A DNA stretch of 64,000 nucleotides, taken from Microbacterium suaedae. Its GTDB lineage: Bacteria > Actinomycetota > Actinomycetes > Actinomycetales > Microbacteriaceae. The DNA lies in contig NZ_PNFD01000001.1 of the NCBI RefSeq assembly GCF_003254645.1, forward strand, positions 434,001-498,000, written 5' to 3'. Each line of letters starts with the position of its first letter. Position 1 is the first letter of the stretch. This document shows, piece after piece, positions 53,707 to 63,444 of the stretch. Position numbers and translations under genes: made by a program. The notes beneath the pieces were generated by a model that did not search any database, had not been told where the DNA came from, and worked only from the letters and a program-made list of their open reading frames with translations.

Positions 53707-53732
53707 GGCTGACGGAAGAGATTGACAGAGGA

Positions 53733-55562
53733 ATGACTTCGAACGCATACCCCGACGCAGAGCTCAGAGACGGCGTCTACCACCACCAGTTCGACGTCGT
53801 GATCGTCGGCGCCGGCGGCGCCGGGATGCGCGCCGCGATCGAGGCGGGGCCCGGCGCGAAGACCGCCGTCGTCACGAAGATCTACCCCACCCGCTCGCAC
53901 ACGGGCGCGGCGCAGGGCGGCATGGCCGCGGCGCTCGCGAACGTCGAAGAAGACTCGCCGGAGTGGCACACCTTCGACACGATCAAGGGCGGCGACTACC
54001 TCGTCGACCAGGACGCGGCTGAGATCCTCGCGAAGGAAGCCATCGACGCGGTCATCGACCTCGAGAACATGGGCCTTCCCTTCAACCGCACGCCCGACGG
54101 CAAGATCGACCAGCGGCGCTTCGGCGGGCACACGCGCGAGCACGGCAAGTCCCCCGTGCGCCGCGCCTGCTACGCGGCCGACCGCACGGGCCACATGATC
54201 CTGCAGACGCTCTACCAGAACTGCGTCAAGCTCGGCATCAACTTCTTCAACGAGTTCTATGCCCTCGACCTCATCACGGTGAAGGATGACGACGGCAAGA
54301 CGCAGATCGCGGGCATCGTCGCGCTCGAGCTCGCGACGGGCGATCTTCACGTGTTCCAGGCGAAGTCGGTCGTCTTCGCCTCGGGCGGCTTCGGCAAGAT
54401 GTTCAAGACCACGTCGAACGCCCACACCCTCACGGGCGATGGCGTCGGCATCGTCTGGCGCAAGGGCCTCCCCCTCGAAGACATCGAGTTCTTCCAGTTC
54501 CACCCGACGGGGCTCGCGGGCCTCGGCATCCTCCTCACCGAGGGCGCGCGCGGCGAGGGAGCAATCCTGCGAAACGCCTCCGGAGAGCGCTTCATGGAGC
54601 GCTACGCCCCCACCATCAAGGACCTCGCACCCCGCGACATCGTGGCGCGTTCGATGGTGAAGGAGGTCCTCGAGGGCCGCGGCGCCGGACCAGACAAGGA
54701 CTACGTCTACCTCGACTGCACCCACCTGGGCGCCGAGGTGCTCGAGACGAAGCTGCCCGACATCACCGAGTTCGCGCGCACCTATCTCGGCGTGGATCCC
54801 GTCGTCGAGCCGGTTCCCGTGATGCCGACCGCGCACTACGCGATGGGCGGCATCCCGACGAACACCGACGGCGAGGTGCTGGCCGACAACGAGACGGTCG
54901 TGCCCGGCCTGTTCGCGGCCGGCGAGTGCGCCTGCGTGTCGGTGCACGGCTCCAACCGCCTCGGTACGAACTCGCTTCTCGACATCAATGTGTTCGGCAA
55001 GCGTTCGGGCATCAACGCCGTGAAGTACGCGCAGCAGGCCGATTTCGTGCCCCTGCCCGAGGATCCGGCGAAGGAGGTGCGCGAGATGGTCGAACGCCTC
55101 CGCAGCTCGAACGGCACCGAGCGCATCGCCGATCTGCGGCGCACGCTCCAGGCCGAGATGGACAAGAACGCGCAGGTGTTCCGCACCGAGGAGACCCTGA
55201 CGAACGTCATGGGCACGATCCACGAGCTGCGCGAGCGCTACATGAACGTCGGCATCGACGACAAGGGCAAGCGGTTCAACACCGACCTCCTGGAGGCCAT
55301 CGAGCTCGGCTTCCTGCTCGACCTCGCCGAGATCGTCGCGTACGCCGCGCGCAACCGCAAGGAGAGCCGCGGCGGGCACATGCGCGAGGACTACCCGGAT
55401 CGCGATGACGAGAACTACATGCAGCACACGATGGCGTATCTGACGGGCGACCCGCACTCGCCCGATCCGGACGACCACATCACGCTCGAGTGGAAACCCG
55501 TCACGTTCACAAAGGATGATGCGGGCGAATTCCGGTACCCGCCTATGGAGAGGAAGTACTGA
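53733..55562 (+). CDS. sdhA: succinate dehydrogenase flavoprotein subunit
   Basis: 609 residues. The FAD site [10 protein letters not shown] is at 22-31, and His56 in [10 protein letters not shown] is the residue that carries FAD covalently. [15 protein letters not shown] and [10 protein letters not shown] are substrate-site motifs. The length is normal. It oxidises succinate to fumarate in the TCA cycle and passes electrons to sdhB. Confidence 0.96.
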   Translation: MTSNAYPDAELRDGVYHHQFDVVIVGAGGAGMRAAIEAGPGAKTAVVTKIYPTRSHTGAAQGGMAAALANVEEDSPEWHTFDTIKGGDYLVDQDAAEILAKEAIDAVIDLENMGLPFNRTPDGKIDQRRFGGHTREHGKSPVRRACYAADRTGHMILQTLYQNCVKLGINFFNEFYALDLITVKDDDGKTQIAGIVALELATGDLHVFQAKSVVFASGGFGKMFKTTSNAHTLTGDGVGIVWRKGLPLEDIEFFQFHPTGLAGLGILLTEGARGEGAILRNASGERFMERYAPTIKDLAPRDIVARSMVKEVLEGRGAGPDKDYVYLDCTHLGAEVLETKLPDITEFARTYLGVDPVVEPVPVMPTAHYAMGGIPTNTDGEVLADNETVVPGLFAAGECACVSVHGSNRLGTNSLLDINVFGKRSGINAVKYAQQADFVPLPEDPAKEVREMVERLRSSNGTERIADLRRTLQAEMDKNAQVFRTEETLTNVMGTIHELRERYMNVGIDDKGKRFNTDLLEAIELGFLLDLAEIVAYAARNRKESRGGHMREDYPDRDDENYMQHTMAYLTGDPHSPDPDDHITLEWKPVTFTKDDAGEFRYPPMERKY

Positions 55563-56317
55563 TGGCCGACACCGCCACGGCAGATGCTCCCGACGAGGTG
55601 ATCCAGTCGTACCTCGTGACGTTCATGGTGCGCCGGTACGACCCCGAGGTCGACAGCGAGCCCAAGTGGGTCGACTACGACGTCGAGATGTACCCGACCG
55701 ATCGCGTCCTCGACGGCCTGCACAAGATCAAGTGGGACGTGGACGGCTCGCTGTCGTTCCGCCGCTCCTGCGCGCACGGCATCTGCGGATCCGATGCGAT
55801 GCGCATCAACGGCCGCAACCGACTCGCGTGCAAGACGCTCATCAAGGACCTCGACATCTCGAAGCCCGTCTACGTCGAGGCGATCAAGGGTCTTCCCCTC
55901 GAGAAGGACCTCATCGTCGACATGGAACCGTTCTTCGCCGCGTTCCGCGAGGTGCAGCCGTTCCTGCAGTCGCGCAGCGAGCCCGAGAAGGGCAAGGAGC
56001 GCTACCAGTCGATCGACGACCGCGAGCGCTTCGATGACACGACCAAGTGCATCCTCTGCGCCGCGTGCACCTCGTCGTGCCCCGTGTTCTGGACCGACGG
56101 TCAGTACTTCGGCCCCGCGGCCATCGTCAACGCGCACCGCTTCATCTTCGACTCGCGCGACGACGAGGCCCAGGTGCGTCTGGACATCCTCAACGACGCC
56201 GAGGGCGTGTGGCGCTGCCGCACGACCTTCAACTGCACCGAGGCGTGCCCGCGCGGCATCGAGATCACCAAGGCGATCGCCGAGGTGAAGCAGGCCGTGC
56301 TCACGGGCGGTCGCTGA
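55562..56317 (+). CDS. sdhB: succinate dehydrogenase iron-sulfur subunit
   Basis: 251 residues with three clusters: the [2Fe-2S] Cys in RSCAHGICGSDAM and NRLACK, then CILCAACTSSCPVF and CTEACPRGIE for [4Fe-4S] and [3Fe-4S]. The start overlaps the sdhA stop by one base. A strong terminator follows 15 bases after the stop. Confidence 0.96.
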   Translation: MADTATADAPDEVIQSYLVTFMVRRYDPEVDSEPKWVDYDVEMYPTDRVLDGLHKIKWDVDGSLSFRRSCAHGICGSDAMRINGRNRLACKTLIKDLDISKPVYVEAIKGLPLEKDLIVDMEPFFAAFREVQPFLQSRSEPEKGKERYQSIDDRERFDDTTKCILCAACTSSCPVFWTDGQYFGPAAIVNAHRFIFDSRDDEAQVRLDILNDAEGVWRCRTTFNCTEACPRGIEITKAIAEVKQAVLTGGR

Positions 56318-56332
56318 CCCGATCCCTCATTC

Positions 56333-56366
56333 CAGCGCCGGATCCCCTCTGCGGGGTCCGGCGCTG
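56333..56366 (+). terminator. terminator of the sdh operon
   Basis: A 14-bp stem with one G-T pair (CAGCGCCGGA(T)CCC against GGG(T)CCGGCGCTG) and a six-base loop. It lies 15 bases after the sdhB stop. No T-run follows. Confidence 0.75.
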
Positions 56367-56385
56367 TCGTGTCAGGGGTCGCCGA

Positions 56386-56391
56386 TACCCT
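56386..56391 (+). promoter_or_regulatory. -10 hexamer of leaderless xth
   Basis: TACCCT with 7 bases to ATG 56399 and no ribosome site. It lies directly after the sdh terminator, so xth has its own promoter. Confidence 0.45.
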
Positions 56392-56398
56392 TGTGTGC

Positions 56399-57277
56399 AT
56401 GACACGCATCGCCTCCGTGAACGTCAACGGGATCCGCGCCGCCGCGCGCAAGGGAATGGCCGACTGGATCGACGCATCCGGCGTCGACATCCTCACGATC
56501 CAGGAGGTGCGCGGGCAGCGCGAGCACCTCGAGCAGGTGCTGCCCGGCTGGCACATCCTCCTGCATGAATCCCCGCAGAAGGGGCGCGCCGGGGTCGCCA
56601 TCGCCTCCCGCGAGGAGGCCATCGCTCACCGCACCGACGCCCTCGGCATCGACCCCAACGACATGGACGGGCGCTGGCTCGAGGCCGATTTCCGTGTCGG
56701 CGACAGCGAGATCACCGTCGTCTCCGCATACGTGCACTCGGGCGAGGTCGACACACCCCGCCAAGAGCAGAAGTGGGCGTTCCTCGACGCGATGGAGCGA
56801 CGGATGCCGCAGCTCTCGGGCGGCCTCGCCCTCATCACCGGAGATCTGAACGTCGGCCACCGCGAGTTCGACATCAAGAACTGGAAGGGGAACGTCGCGC
56901 GGTCCGGATACCTCCCCCGCGAACGCGCGTACTTCGACCGCTTCCTCGGGGCCGCAGGCGAGCCCGTGGCCGGGCAACCGGGCGTGGGGCGCGGCAAGGT
57001 CGGCGAGCTGAGCGACACGCGCTCCTTCAGCGCGGGCCGGGTGGGCCTCGGCTGGACCGACGTGGGCCGCACCTTCTCCGGCGAGGTCGCCGGCCCCTAC
57101 ACGTGGTGGTCCAATCGTGGTCAGGCATTCGACAACGACACGGGCTGGCGCATCGACTACCACCTCGCGAGCCCCGCTCTCGCGGGGCGGGTCGAGTCGT
57201 ACCGCGTCGATCGCTATCCGTCGTACGACGCGCGCTGGAGCGACCACGCCCCGGTCGTGGTCGACTACGCCCTGTGA
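56399..57277 (+). CDS. xth: exodeoxyribonuclease III (AP endonuclease family)
   Basis: 292 residues of the endonuclease/exonuclease/phosphatase fold. NVNGIRAA near the start, LTIQEVRG (metal Glu), AYVHSG, GDLNVGH, WRIDYHL and SDHAPVVVDY follow the ExoIII order. It acts in base-excision repair at abasic sites. ATG 56399 is probably leaderless. Confidence 0.92.
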   Translation: MTRIASVNVNGIRAAARKGMADWIDASGVDILTIQEVRGQREHLEQVLPGWHILLHESPQKGRAGVAIASREEAIAHRTDALGIDPNDMDGRWLEADFRVGDSEITVVSAYVHSGEVDTPRQEQKWAFLDAMERRMPQLSGGLALITGDLNVGHREFDIKNWKGNVARSGYLPRERAYFDRFLGAAGEPVAGQPGVGRGKVGELSDTRSFSAGRVGLGWTDVGRTFSGEVAGPYTWWSNRGQAFDNDTGWRIDYHLASPALAGRVESYRVDRYPSYDARWSDHAPVVVDYAL

Positions 57278-57293
57278 GCGAACTCCAAGACTC

Positions 57294-57315
57294 GTTCACT
57301 CTCCGTTCACCTTCA
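57294..57315 (+). promoter_or_regulatory. PHO box (PhoP binding direct repeats) before pstS
   Basis: GTTCACT at 57294 and GTTCACC at 57305 are direct repeats in 11-base register, the actinobacterial PHO box form. A -10-like TAGCGT follows at 57343-57348. PhoP would activate the pst operon in phosphate starvation. Confidence 0.8.
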
Positions 57316-57411
57316 GTCTGCGATCCGGACAGAGAGCGCCCCTAGCGTCACTGAGCGTTGGGCGTCCCACCCAGCACCAACTCTGTCCTCCACAACGGAT
57401 CGGATACTGAA

Positions 57412-58527
57412 GTGAAGCTCACTCGACTTTCCGGCGTCGCCGCACTCGGCGCCGTCGCCGCACTCACTCTCGCCGGCTGCGCCGCGAACGAAGGCGGCTC
57501 CTCCGCCGGAGACGCCGACAACGGCGACACGGCCGAGGGCTCGGGCATCTCGGGCACGATCGGCGCGACGGGCGCGTCGTCGCAGACCGCGGCCCAGGAA
57601 GCCTGGGTCGCTGGTTTCCAGACGGCCAACCCCGAGGCCACCATCAACTACGAGCCCACGGGATCGGGAACGGGCCGCGAGAACTTCACGTCGGGCGCGT
57701 CGAACTTCATCGGCTCCGACCGCGCCTACGAGATCGACGAGTTCGCCGACGGCTTCGCGGGCTGCACGTCCGAGAGCATCGTCGAGGTCCCCCTCTACAT
57801 CTCGCCCGTGGCACTCGCCTTCAACCTCGAGGGCATCGACACCCTGAACCTCGACGCCGAGACGATCGCGGGCATCTTCGCCGGCGAGATCACCTCGTGG
57901 GATGACGACGCGATCGCGGCGACGAACGACGGCGTCGAGCTCCCCGACACCCGGATCACGCCCGTCAACCGCTCCGACGACTCGGGTACGACCGAGACGT
58001 TCACGACGTACATGTCGGCCACGGCTCCCGATGTCTGGACGTACGAGCCCGACGGCAACTGGCCGATCGACGGCACCGAGCGCGGCCAGGGCACCCAGGG
58101 TGTGGCGAACGCCATCGACTCGGGTGATGGCACGATCGGCTACCTCGACGCCTCACAGATCCCCGCCGGTGCCGGCCAGGTGGCCGTGGGCGTCGACGGA
58201 GAGTTCGTTCCGTACTCGGCCGAGGCCGCGTCGGCGCTCATCGAGAACTCCCCGCTCGAGGACGGCCGTGAGGATCAGGACCTCGTCTTCGACGTCGACC
58301 CCGCGTCGGCGACCGGCGGCGCGTACCCGATCGCGCTCGTGTCGTACCTGATCAGCTGCGTCGAGTACGAGGACGCAGGCGTCGCCTCGCTCGTGAAGGA
58401 GTACTTCACGTACATGGCGTCGGCCGAGGGCCAGGAGGTCGCGGCCGAGGCCGCGGGCAGCGCCCCGATCTCGGACGGCCTGCGCGATCAGGTCATGACC
58501 GCGATCGACGCGATCGTCACCGAGTGA
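57412..58527 (+). CDS. pstS: phosphate-binding lipoprotein
   Basis: 371 residues; lipobox LTLAGC with acylated Cys23. The phosphate-site patterns GSGTGREN, IGSDRAYE and RSDDSGTTETF are present. GTG 57412 is taken as the start (VKLTRLSG); upstream codons would spoil the signal peptide. First gene of pstSCAB, behind a PHO box. Confidence 0.94.
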   Translation: MKLTRLSGVAALGAVAALTLAGCAANEGGSSAGDADNGDTAEGSGISGTIGATGASSQTAAQEAWVAGFQTANPEATINYEPTGSGTGRENFTSGASNFIGSDRAYEIDEFADGFAGCTSESIVEVPLYISPVALAFNLEGIDTLNLDAETIAGIFAGEITSWDDDAIAATNDGVELPDTRITPVNRSDDSGTTETFTTYMSATAPDVWTYEPDGNWPIDGTERGQGTQGVANAIDSGDGTIGYLDASQIPAGAGQVAVGVDGEFVPYSAEAASALIENSPLEDGREDQDLVFDVDPASATGGAYPIALVSYLISCVEYEDAGVASLVKEYFTYMASAEGQEVAAEAAGSAPISDGLRDQVMTAIDAIVTE

Positions 58528-58538
58528 TCTCGTCGCCA

Positions 58539-58560
58539 TGATCAGCCTCTAGGCTGATCA
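58539..58560 (+). terminator. attenuating hairpin between pstS and pstC
   Basis: Perfect 9-bp stem TGATCAGCC / GGCTGATCA, loop TCTA, 12 bases after the pstS stop. A second long-range pairing GGTGCCCCC (58568-58576) with GGGGGCACC (58615-58623) follows in the same gap. It probably sets a higher level of PstS than of the membrane subunits. Confidence 0.6.
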
Positions 58561-58660
58561 CGGCGTCGGTGCCCCCGCGAGTTCTGCTTCGAGGATCGTC
58601 TCGACGCGGCACCCGGGGGCACCTGCATGAATCCCCGACACCCTGGAAGACTGGGAGCCC

Positions 58661-59653
58661 ATGAGCACCTCTGAGCAGGCGACAGCCCCCGCCTCGCCGC
58701 CACCCTCCTCCGACGGATCGATCCGCGCGAAGAAGCGACCGGGAGACATCGCCTTCTCCGGCACCGCGCTGGCCGCGGGGATCATCATCCTGCTGGTTCT
58801 CGCCGCGACAGCGGTTTTCCTCATCGTGCAGTCGATTCCGGCGATCGCGACAGATCCGGAGGAGAATCACCTCCTCGCAGGCCAGTCGTTCTGGAGCTAC
58901 GTCGGACCGTTCCTCTTCGGAACGCTCTGGGCGTCGATCCTGGCGCTCGTGATCGCGACGCCTATCGCGATCGGCATCGCCCTATTCATCTCGCACTACG
59001 CGCCCCGCAAGCTGGCGGCCCTGCTCGGCTACATCATCGATCTGCTGGCCGCCGTTCCCTCCGTCGTCTACGGCCTCTGGGGCGCCCTCGTCTTCTCTCA
59101 GTTCCTGCAGCCCTTCTACGAGTGGCTCGGAGCCACCGTCGGTCAGGTGCCGGTTCTCGACGTTCTCTTCTCGGGCCCCATCTCACCCACGGGCCGCACC
59201 ATCCTCACCGCCGCCCTCGTGCTCGCCGTCATGATCCTGCCGATCATGACGGCCATCTGCCGTGAGGTCTTCCTGCAGACGCCGAAGCTCCACGAGGAGG
59301 CGGCTCTCGCGCTGGGCGCCACCCGCTGGGAGATGATCACGATGTCGGTCCTCCCCTTCGCCCGCGGAGGCATGGTCTCAGGCGCGATGCTCGGCCTCGG
59401 CCGCGCTCTCGGAGAGACGATGGCCGTGACGATGGTGCTCTCGGGGTCGCCGATCGTCATCCTGCAGCTGCTGCAGTCGGGCAACCCGCTGACGATCGCG
59501 GCGAACATCGCCCTCGACTTCCCCGAGGCGCACGGCACGGGCGTGAACACGCTCATCGCCACGGGCCTCGTCCTCTTCATCGTCACCTTCGCGGTGAACG
59601 CCGTCGCGCGCTGGATCGTGAACCGCCGCGCCGAGTTCTCGGGAGCGAACTGA
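58661..59653 (+). CDS. pstC: phosphate ABC importer permease
   Basis: 330 residues with a cytoplasmic lead of about 40 residues and six membrane helices. LHEEAALALGATRWEMITM is the coupling loop. Its stop lies one base before pstA. Confidence 0.94.
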   Translation: MSTSEQATAPASPPPSSDGSIRAKKRPGDIAFSGTALAAGIIILLVLAATAVFLIVQSIPAIATDPEENHLLAGQSFWSYVGPFLFGTLWASILALVIATPIAIGIALFISHYAPRKLAALLGYIIDLLAAVPSVVYGLWGALVFSQFLQPFYEWLGATVGQVPVLDVLFSGPISPTGRTILTAALVLAVMILPIMTAICREVFLQTPKLHEEAALALGATRWEMITMSVLPFARGGMVSGAMLGLGRALGETMAVTMVLSGSPIVILQLLQSGNPLTIAANIALDFPEAHGTGVNTLIATGLVLFIVTFAVNAVARWIVNRRAEFSGAN

Positions 59654-59654
59654 C

Positions 59655-60773
59655 ATGTCCGGAACCACGACCATGGCCAGCTCCGAGCAGCAGGCCGCCC
59701 AGAGCAGGGCCATCACCGCGGGACACCTTCCCCGCGGCACCGCCTGGTTCGTCCTCGCCGGGGCGTTCCTCGTCTCGGCCGTTGTGTTCGCCTTCGCGAA
59801 CACGAGCGGCGATCTCGCGCGGTTCAACATCGCCGGAACCCTGTTCGTCGGCATGCTCCTCTACCTGCTCGCGATCGCCGTGATCTCGAGCATCGCCGAG
59901 AGCCGTCGCCACGCGATGGACCGCATCATGACGGGCCTCATCTCGACGGCGTTCGTCCTCGCCTGCCTCCCGCTCGCGTCACTCCTCTGGACCGTCGTCG
60001 TCGAGGGCGCCGAGCGCTTCGACATCACGTTCTTCACCTACTCGATGCGCAACATCGTCGGCGAGGGCGGCGGCGCCGTCCACGCCATCTGGGGCACGCT
60101 CATCATCACGGCGCTCGCGACCGTCATCTCGGTCCCAATCGGCCTGATGACGTCGATCTACCTCGTCGAGTACGGCGAGGGCAAGAAGCTCGCGAAGGCG
60201 ATCACGTTCTTCGTCGACGTCATGACCGGCATCCCCTCGATCGTCGCGGGTCTGTTCATCTATGCGGTGTTCGCACTCCTCGTCGGTCCCGGGGTGCGCA
60301 TGGGAATCATGGGTGCCCTCGCCCTGTGCGTCCTGATGATCCCCGTCGTCGTCCGCGGATCCGAGGAGATGCTCCGCATCGTCCCGAACGAGCTGCGCGA
60401 GGCCTCCTACGCGCTCGGTGTTCCGAAGTGGCTCACGATCGTCAAGGTCGTCCTCCCGACGTCGATCGCCGGCATCACGACCTCGGTCATGCTGTCGATC
60501 GCTCGCGTCATCGGCGAGACGGCACCGCTCCTGCTCACAGCCGGCTTCACGAACAACCTGCAGCTGAACGCGTTCGAGCAGAGCAACGGGCAGATGATGA
60601 CGCTTCCCGTGTACGTGTACAACCAGTTCATGTTCCCGAACGCCGCCGACCCCGATTCGTCGGTTGCCCGTGCCTGGGCCGGCGCTCTCACGCTGATCCT
60701 GATCGTGATGGTGCTGAACATCCTCGCGCGCCTCATCGCGAAGATCTTCGCGCCCAAGATGACCGGTCGCTGA
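59655..60773 (+). CDS. pstA: phosphate ABC importer permease
   Basis: 372 residues with six core helices plus an N-terminal pair, making it longer than the E. coli protein (about 296). [21 protein letters not shown] is the coupling loop. The extra N-terminal membrane hairpin (residues 28-80) is common in actinobacterial PstA. Confidence 0.93.
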   Translation: MSGTTTMASSEQQAAQSRAITAGHLPRGTAWFVLAGAFLVSAVVFAFANTSGDLARFNIAGTLFVGMLLYLLAIAVISSIAESRRHAMDRIMTGLISTAFVLACLPLASLLWTVVVEGAERFDITFFTYSMRNIVGEGGGAVHAIWGTLIITALATVISVPIGLMTSIYLVEYGEGKKLAKAITFFVDVMTGIPSIVAGLFIYAVFALLVGPGVRMGIMGALALCVLMIPVVVRGSEEMLRIVPNELREASYALGVPKWLTIVKVVLPTSIAGITTSVMLSIARVIGETAPLLLTAGFTNNLQLNAFEQSNGQMMTLPVYVYNQFMFPNAADPDSSVARAWAGALTLILIVMVLNILARLIAKIFAPKMTGR

Positions 60774-60822
60774 CGCGTCCCGCCGATACGAACTTCCGAG
60801 ACCCAACAGAAGGATCCCTCAG

Positions 60823-61602
60823 GTGTCCAAGAGCATCGAAGTCAACGACCTCAACGTCTACTACGGCGACTTCCTCGCCGTGGAGGGCGTCAACATCGAC
60901 ATCCAGCCGCGATCGGTGACCGCCTTCATCGGCCCGTCCGGCTGCGGCAAGTCCACCTTCCTCCGCACCCTCAACCGCATGCACGAGGTCATCCCCGGCG
61001 CCCGCGTCGAGGGAGAGGTCCTTGTCGACGGAAAGAACCTCTACGGTTCGGACGTCGATCCGGTTCTCGTCCGGCGCCAGGTGGGCATGGTCTTCCAGCG
61101 CCCCAACCCGTTCCCCACGATGTCGATCCGCGACAACGTGCTCGCGGGCGTCAAGCTCAACAACTCGCGCATGTCGAAGAGCGACCAGGACGACCTCGTC
61201 GAGCGGTCGCTGCGCGGCGCAAACCTCTGGAACGAGGTCAAAGACCGTCTCGAGAAGCCGGGATCCGGCCTCTCCGGTGGTCAGCAGCAGCGTCTGTGCA
61301 TCGCGCGCGCGATCGCCGTCTCGCCCGATGTGATCCTCATGGATGAGCCGTGCTCGGCTCTCGACCCGATCTCGACCTTCGCGATCGAGGAGCTCATCGC
61401 CGAGATCAAGAACGACTACACGGTCGTCATCGTCACCCACAACATGCAGCAGGCTTCGCGCGTGAGCGACAAGACGGCGTTCTTCAACATCGCCGGCACG
61501 GGCAAGCCGGGCAAGCTCATCGAGTACGACGACACGACGAAGATCTTCACGGCCCCGACCGAGAAGGCGACGGAGGACTACGTCTCCGGTCGATTCGGCT
61601 GA
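60823..61602 (+). CDS. pstB: phosphate ABC importer ATPase
   Basis: 259 residues. Walker [24 protein letters not shown] at the Q-loop, [14 protein letters not shown] signature and [15 protein letters not shown] are diagnostic of PstB. GTG 60823 follows AGAAGGA. Last gene of pstSCAB; no phoU follows in the window. Confidence 0.95.
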   Translation: MSKSIEVNDLNVYYGDFLAVEGVNIDIQPRSVTAFIGPSGCGKSTFLRTLNRMHEVIPGARVEGEVLVDGKNLYGSDVDPVLVRRQVGMVFQRPNPFPTMSIRDNVLAGVKLNNSRMSKSDQDDLVERSLRGANLWNEVKDRLEKPGSGLSGGQQQRLCIARAIAVSPDVILMDEPCSALDPISTFAIEELIAEIKNDYTVVIVTHNMQQASRVSDKTAFFNIAGTGKPGKLIEYDDTTKIFTAPTEKATEDYVSGRFG

Positions 61603-61609
61603 AATCTGA

Positions 61610-61635
61610 GGATCCGGGGAATGCGTACCGGATCC
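61610..61635 (+). terminator. terminator-like hairpin after pstB
   Basis: GGATCCGG / CCGGATCC, 8-bp perfect stem with a ten-base loop, 8 bases after the pstB stop. Confidence 0.5.
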
Positions 61636-61654
61636 GAGTCGTTAGACTTGATGT

Positions 61655-61740
61655 GCCGGGCCGCAGCATAACCCCGGGCTCCAACACTTGCCGCTTCGAG
61701 CGGCCTTCCGCCGAGAGGCGTTTTCTGCGGCCCGGCTTTT
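61655..61740 (+). ncRNA. candidate structured RNA (or complex terminator)
   Basis: GCCGGGCCGCAG (61655-61666) pairs perfectly with CTGCGGCCCGGC (61725-61736), which is followed by TTTT. Inside lie hairpins GCCGCT-TCG-AGCGGC (61690-61704) and CGCC-GAGA-GGCG (61709-61720, GNRA loop), giving a three-way junction of about 86 bases. TAGACT (61643-61648) ends 6 bases before it and could be its -10. It matches no RNA class I know; it could also be only the final terminator of the pst transcript. Confidence 0.45.
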
Positions 61741-61826
61741 CCGTGCCCGGAACCCGCTCCCCGCCATCGAGTGCCGTCGCGCCCTCAAGCCTGCGGAAAA
61801 GGGCGTCCTCGCACTCCGGAACGCGG

Positions 61827-62456
61827 TCAGCCGAGATCGTCGCGGCGCCACATGCGCGAGGCAACCGCAAGATCCTCGGCGATGCTCGACAGGCGCAGGG
61901 CGCGCCGGGTGAGCTGCGAGGAGCGCTCGGGTTCGGTGGCCTCGTAGTCATCGGCGAGGTGAGTCGCGCCCGACGCCTGCACGCGGCAGAACGCCGCCGT
62001 GCGGTCGAGAGCCACGGCGAAGTCTCCCGTGAACGCGCCGCGAAGGATCGTGTCGATCAGCGCGACGAGCTCGGCTGGCGTCGCCGGAGCGGGCGCGCCC
62101 GCGACGACCTGATCGCCCGTGCGCAGCTCTCCCCTCCCCCGCTCGTAGAGCAGCGAGGCGGTCTGCGGATCGTCGTGGATGCTCAGCTGCACGAGATAGA
62201 GACGCCAGAGGGCGCCCGGCAGCGACTTCGCCGGCGAGCGCGACCACAGCTGCGCGATGTCGTCGATCCCGTGCGAGGCCGTGAACGAGATGAGCCGCTC
62301 GACGACCTCGGGATCCTCCTCGCGCCGCACCCGCGCGAGCAGCGTCGTCGCGGTCGAGTGCGCGGCGCGCGAGACCTCCGCCGGGTCCTCGGAGGAGAAC
62401 AGGCGGTCGAAAGTCCCGGACGGCCGGAACACGGGCTTGGAGAAGTCGCTCGTCAT
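61827..62456 (-). CDS. conserved hypothetical protein, helical
   Basis: 209 residues, mainly helical by pattern, acidic and soluble, without membrane spans or known catalytic motif. I do not recognise it. Good start context is given by TAGCCT (62470-62465) 8 bases before ATG 62456, without a ribosome site, so it is probably leaderless. It converges on pstB and follows a second unknown gene in the same direction. Confidence 0.6.
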   Translation of the reverse strand: MTSDFSKPVFRPSGTFDRLFSSEDPAEVSRAAHSTATTLLARVRREEDPEVVERLISFTASHGIDDIAQLWSRSPAKSLPGALWRLYLVQLSIHDDPQTASLLYERGRGELRTGDQVVAGAPAPATPAELVALIDTILRGAFTGDFAVALDRTAAFCRVQASGATHLADDYEATEPERSSQLTRRALRLSSIAEDLAVASRMWRRDDLG

Positions 62457-62464
62457 CGCGATCC

Positions 62465-62470
62465 AGGCTA
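62465..62470 (-). promoter_or_regulatory. -10 hexamer of a leaderless gene
   Basis: TAGCCT on the minus strand with an 8-base gap to ATG 62456 and no Shine-Dalgarno. Confidence 0.4.
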
Positions 62471-62509
62471 CGCGCACTCCCGTACGCGGGGGCCGGATCC
62501 GCCCGCGGA

Positions 62510-62881
62510 TCAGCGTCTGACCGAAATCGCGTCCAGAACGGCGTGCCCGAGCAGGTCGGCGTCGTCGAAGGTGAGGGTGATGTGCGCGCCGACCGGGCTT
62601 CCGAGCACCGACATATCGGGGGCGTACTCACCCCCGTCTGGCCGAGGCAGGGCACCGTCGCCGAGGATCGCGCCGACGACCATCCCGAGCTCGGTGAGAG
62701 GGCTCTGCCCGCGCCTCACCACGTCCCGGTCGATGAACCAGCGATCGAGCGAGAGGAGGATCCCTTCGGCGGCTCGCCTCTCCCCCATCACGTGCACGTC
62801 CCGAGCAGCCTGCAGCACCTCCTCGAACCACGTGCGCGCCGCCTCGACATACTCCGCTGAGAAGCTCCGCTGCCTCGTCAT
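62510..62881 (-). CDS. hypothetical protein
   Basis: 123 residues, soluble, with a charged N-terminal helix (EYVEAARTWFEEVLQAARDV). I do not recognise a family. TACCGT (62894-62889) stands 7 bases before ATG 62881 and there is no ribosome site, the leaderless pattern again. The gene downstream has its own hexamer, so the pair is not clearly an operon. Confidence 0.5.
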   Translation of the reverse strand: MTRQRSFSAEYVEAARTWFEEVLQAARDVHVMGERRAAEGILLSLDRWFIDRDVVRRGQSPLTELGMVVGAILGDGALPRPDGGEYAPDMSVLGSPVGAHITLTFDDADLLGHAVLDAISVRR

Positions 62882-62888
62882 GCCGCTC

Positions 62889-62894
62889 ACGGTA
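62889..62894 (-). promoter_or_regulatory. -10 hexamer of a leaderless gene
   Basis: TACCGT on the minus strand, 7 bases before ATG 62881. Confidence 0.4.
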
Positions 62895-62948
62895 GCAGTC
62901 GCGGGGCTCGAGGATCAGGGCTCCCAGCCGACGCCTCATCTCCCCGGA

Positions 62949-62954
62949 TAGCGT
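62949..62954 (+). promoter_or_regulatory. -10 hexamer of the DUF3817-like gene
   Basis: TAGCGT followed by 6 bases and GTG 62961; no ribosome site. Confidence 0.4.
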
Positions 62955-62960
62955 ATTGCC

Positions 62961-63416
62961 GTGACTCCCCGCACCCTCTTCCGCACCGTCGCCTTCGCAG
63001 AGCTCGTCACCTGGGCCGGGCTCATCACCGCCCTCGTGCTTCGGGGGACGGGTGTGACCGACGCAGCCGTGGGGCCGGCCGGCGGGATCCACGGCTTCGT
63101 GTTCCTTGCCTACTGTGTCGTGACGGTGTTCACGTGGGTCGATCGGAAGTGGCGCCCCGCGACAGGGGTCGTCGGGCTCGTTCTCGCGGTCGTGCCGTTC
63201 GCGACGCTGCCGTTCGAGCGCGTCGTCGACCGGCGCGGCCTCCTTGCAGGAGACTGGCGCCTCGCCCCGGGCCGGGACGAGCCGGCGGGGTTCGTCGAGC
63301 ACGTGCAGGCGTGGGTTCTTCGGCGCCCGCTCACCGCGGCGATCCTCGCCGTGGCGGGGGTCGCGATCGTCTTCACGGTCCTGCTCTGGCTCGGGCCTCC
63401 CGTGCCCCGCCCCTGA
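62961..63416 (+). CDS. DUF3817-like integral membrane protein
   Basis: 151 residues. The first three-quarters show the actinobacterial DUF3817 layout: RTVAFAELVTWAGLI, GGIHGFVFLAYCVVTVFTWV and VVGLVLAVVPFATLPFE with short cytoplasmic loops. A fourth membrane helix at the C-terminus (TAAILAVAGVAIVFTVLLWL) follows a hydrophilic stretch. Function unknown. GTG 62961 seems leaderless. Confidence 0.7.
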   Translation: MTPRTLFRTVAFAELVTWAGLITALVLRGTGVTDAAVGPAGGIHGFVFLAYCVVTVFTWVDRKWRPATGVVGLVLAVVPFATLPFERVVDRRGLLAGDWRLAPGRDEPAGFVEHVQAWVLRRPLTAAILAVAGVAIVFTVLLWLGPPVPRP

Positions 63417-63432
63417 AACCGGGCTGCGGCCG

Positions 63433-63438
63433 TACGAT
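63433..63438 (+). promoter_or_regulatory. -10 hexamer before the pirin leader ORF
   Basis: TACGAT, 6 bases before ATG 63445. Confidence 0.4.
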
Positions 63439-63444
63439 GATGTC

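Noticed and set aside
53547-55478. A 643-codon open frame antisense to sdhA
   Set aside because: Shadow of a highly conserved gene; no motif and no start signal.
61655-61736. A tRNA gene (7-bp end stem GCCGGGC/GCCCGGC, about 82 bases)
   Set aside because: No T-arm with a seven-base TTC loop, no plausible anticodon arm and the stem is 12 bp, not 7.
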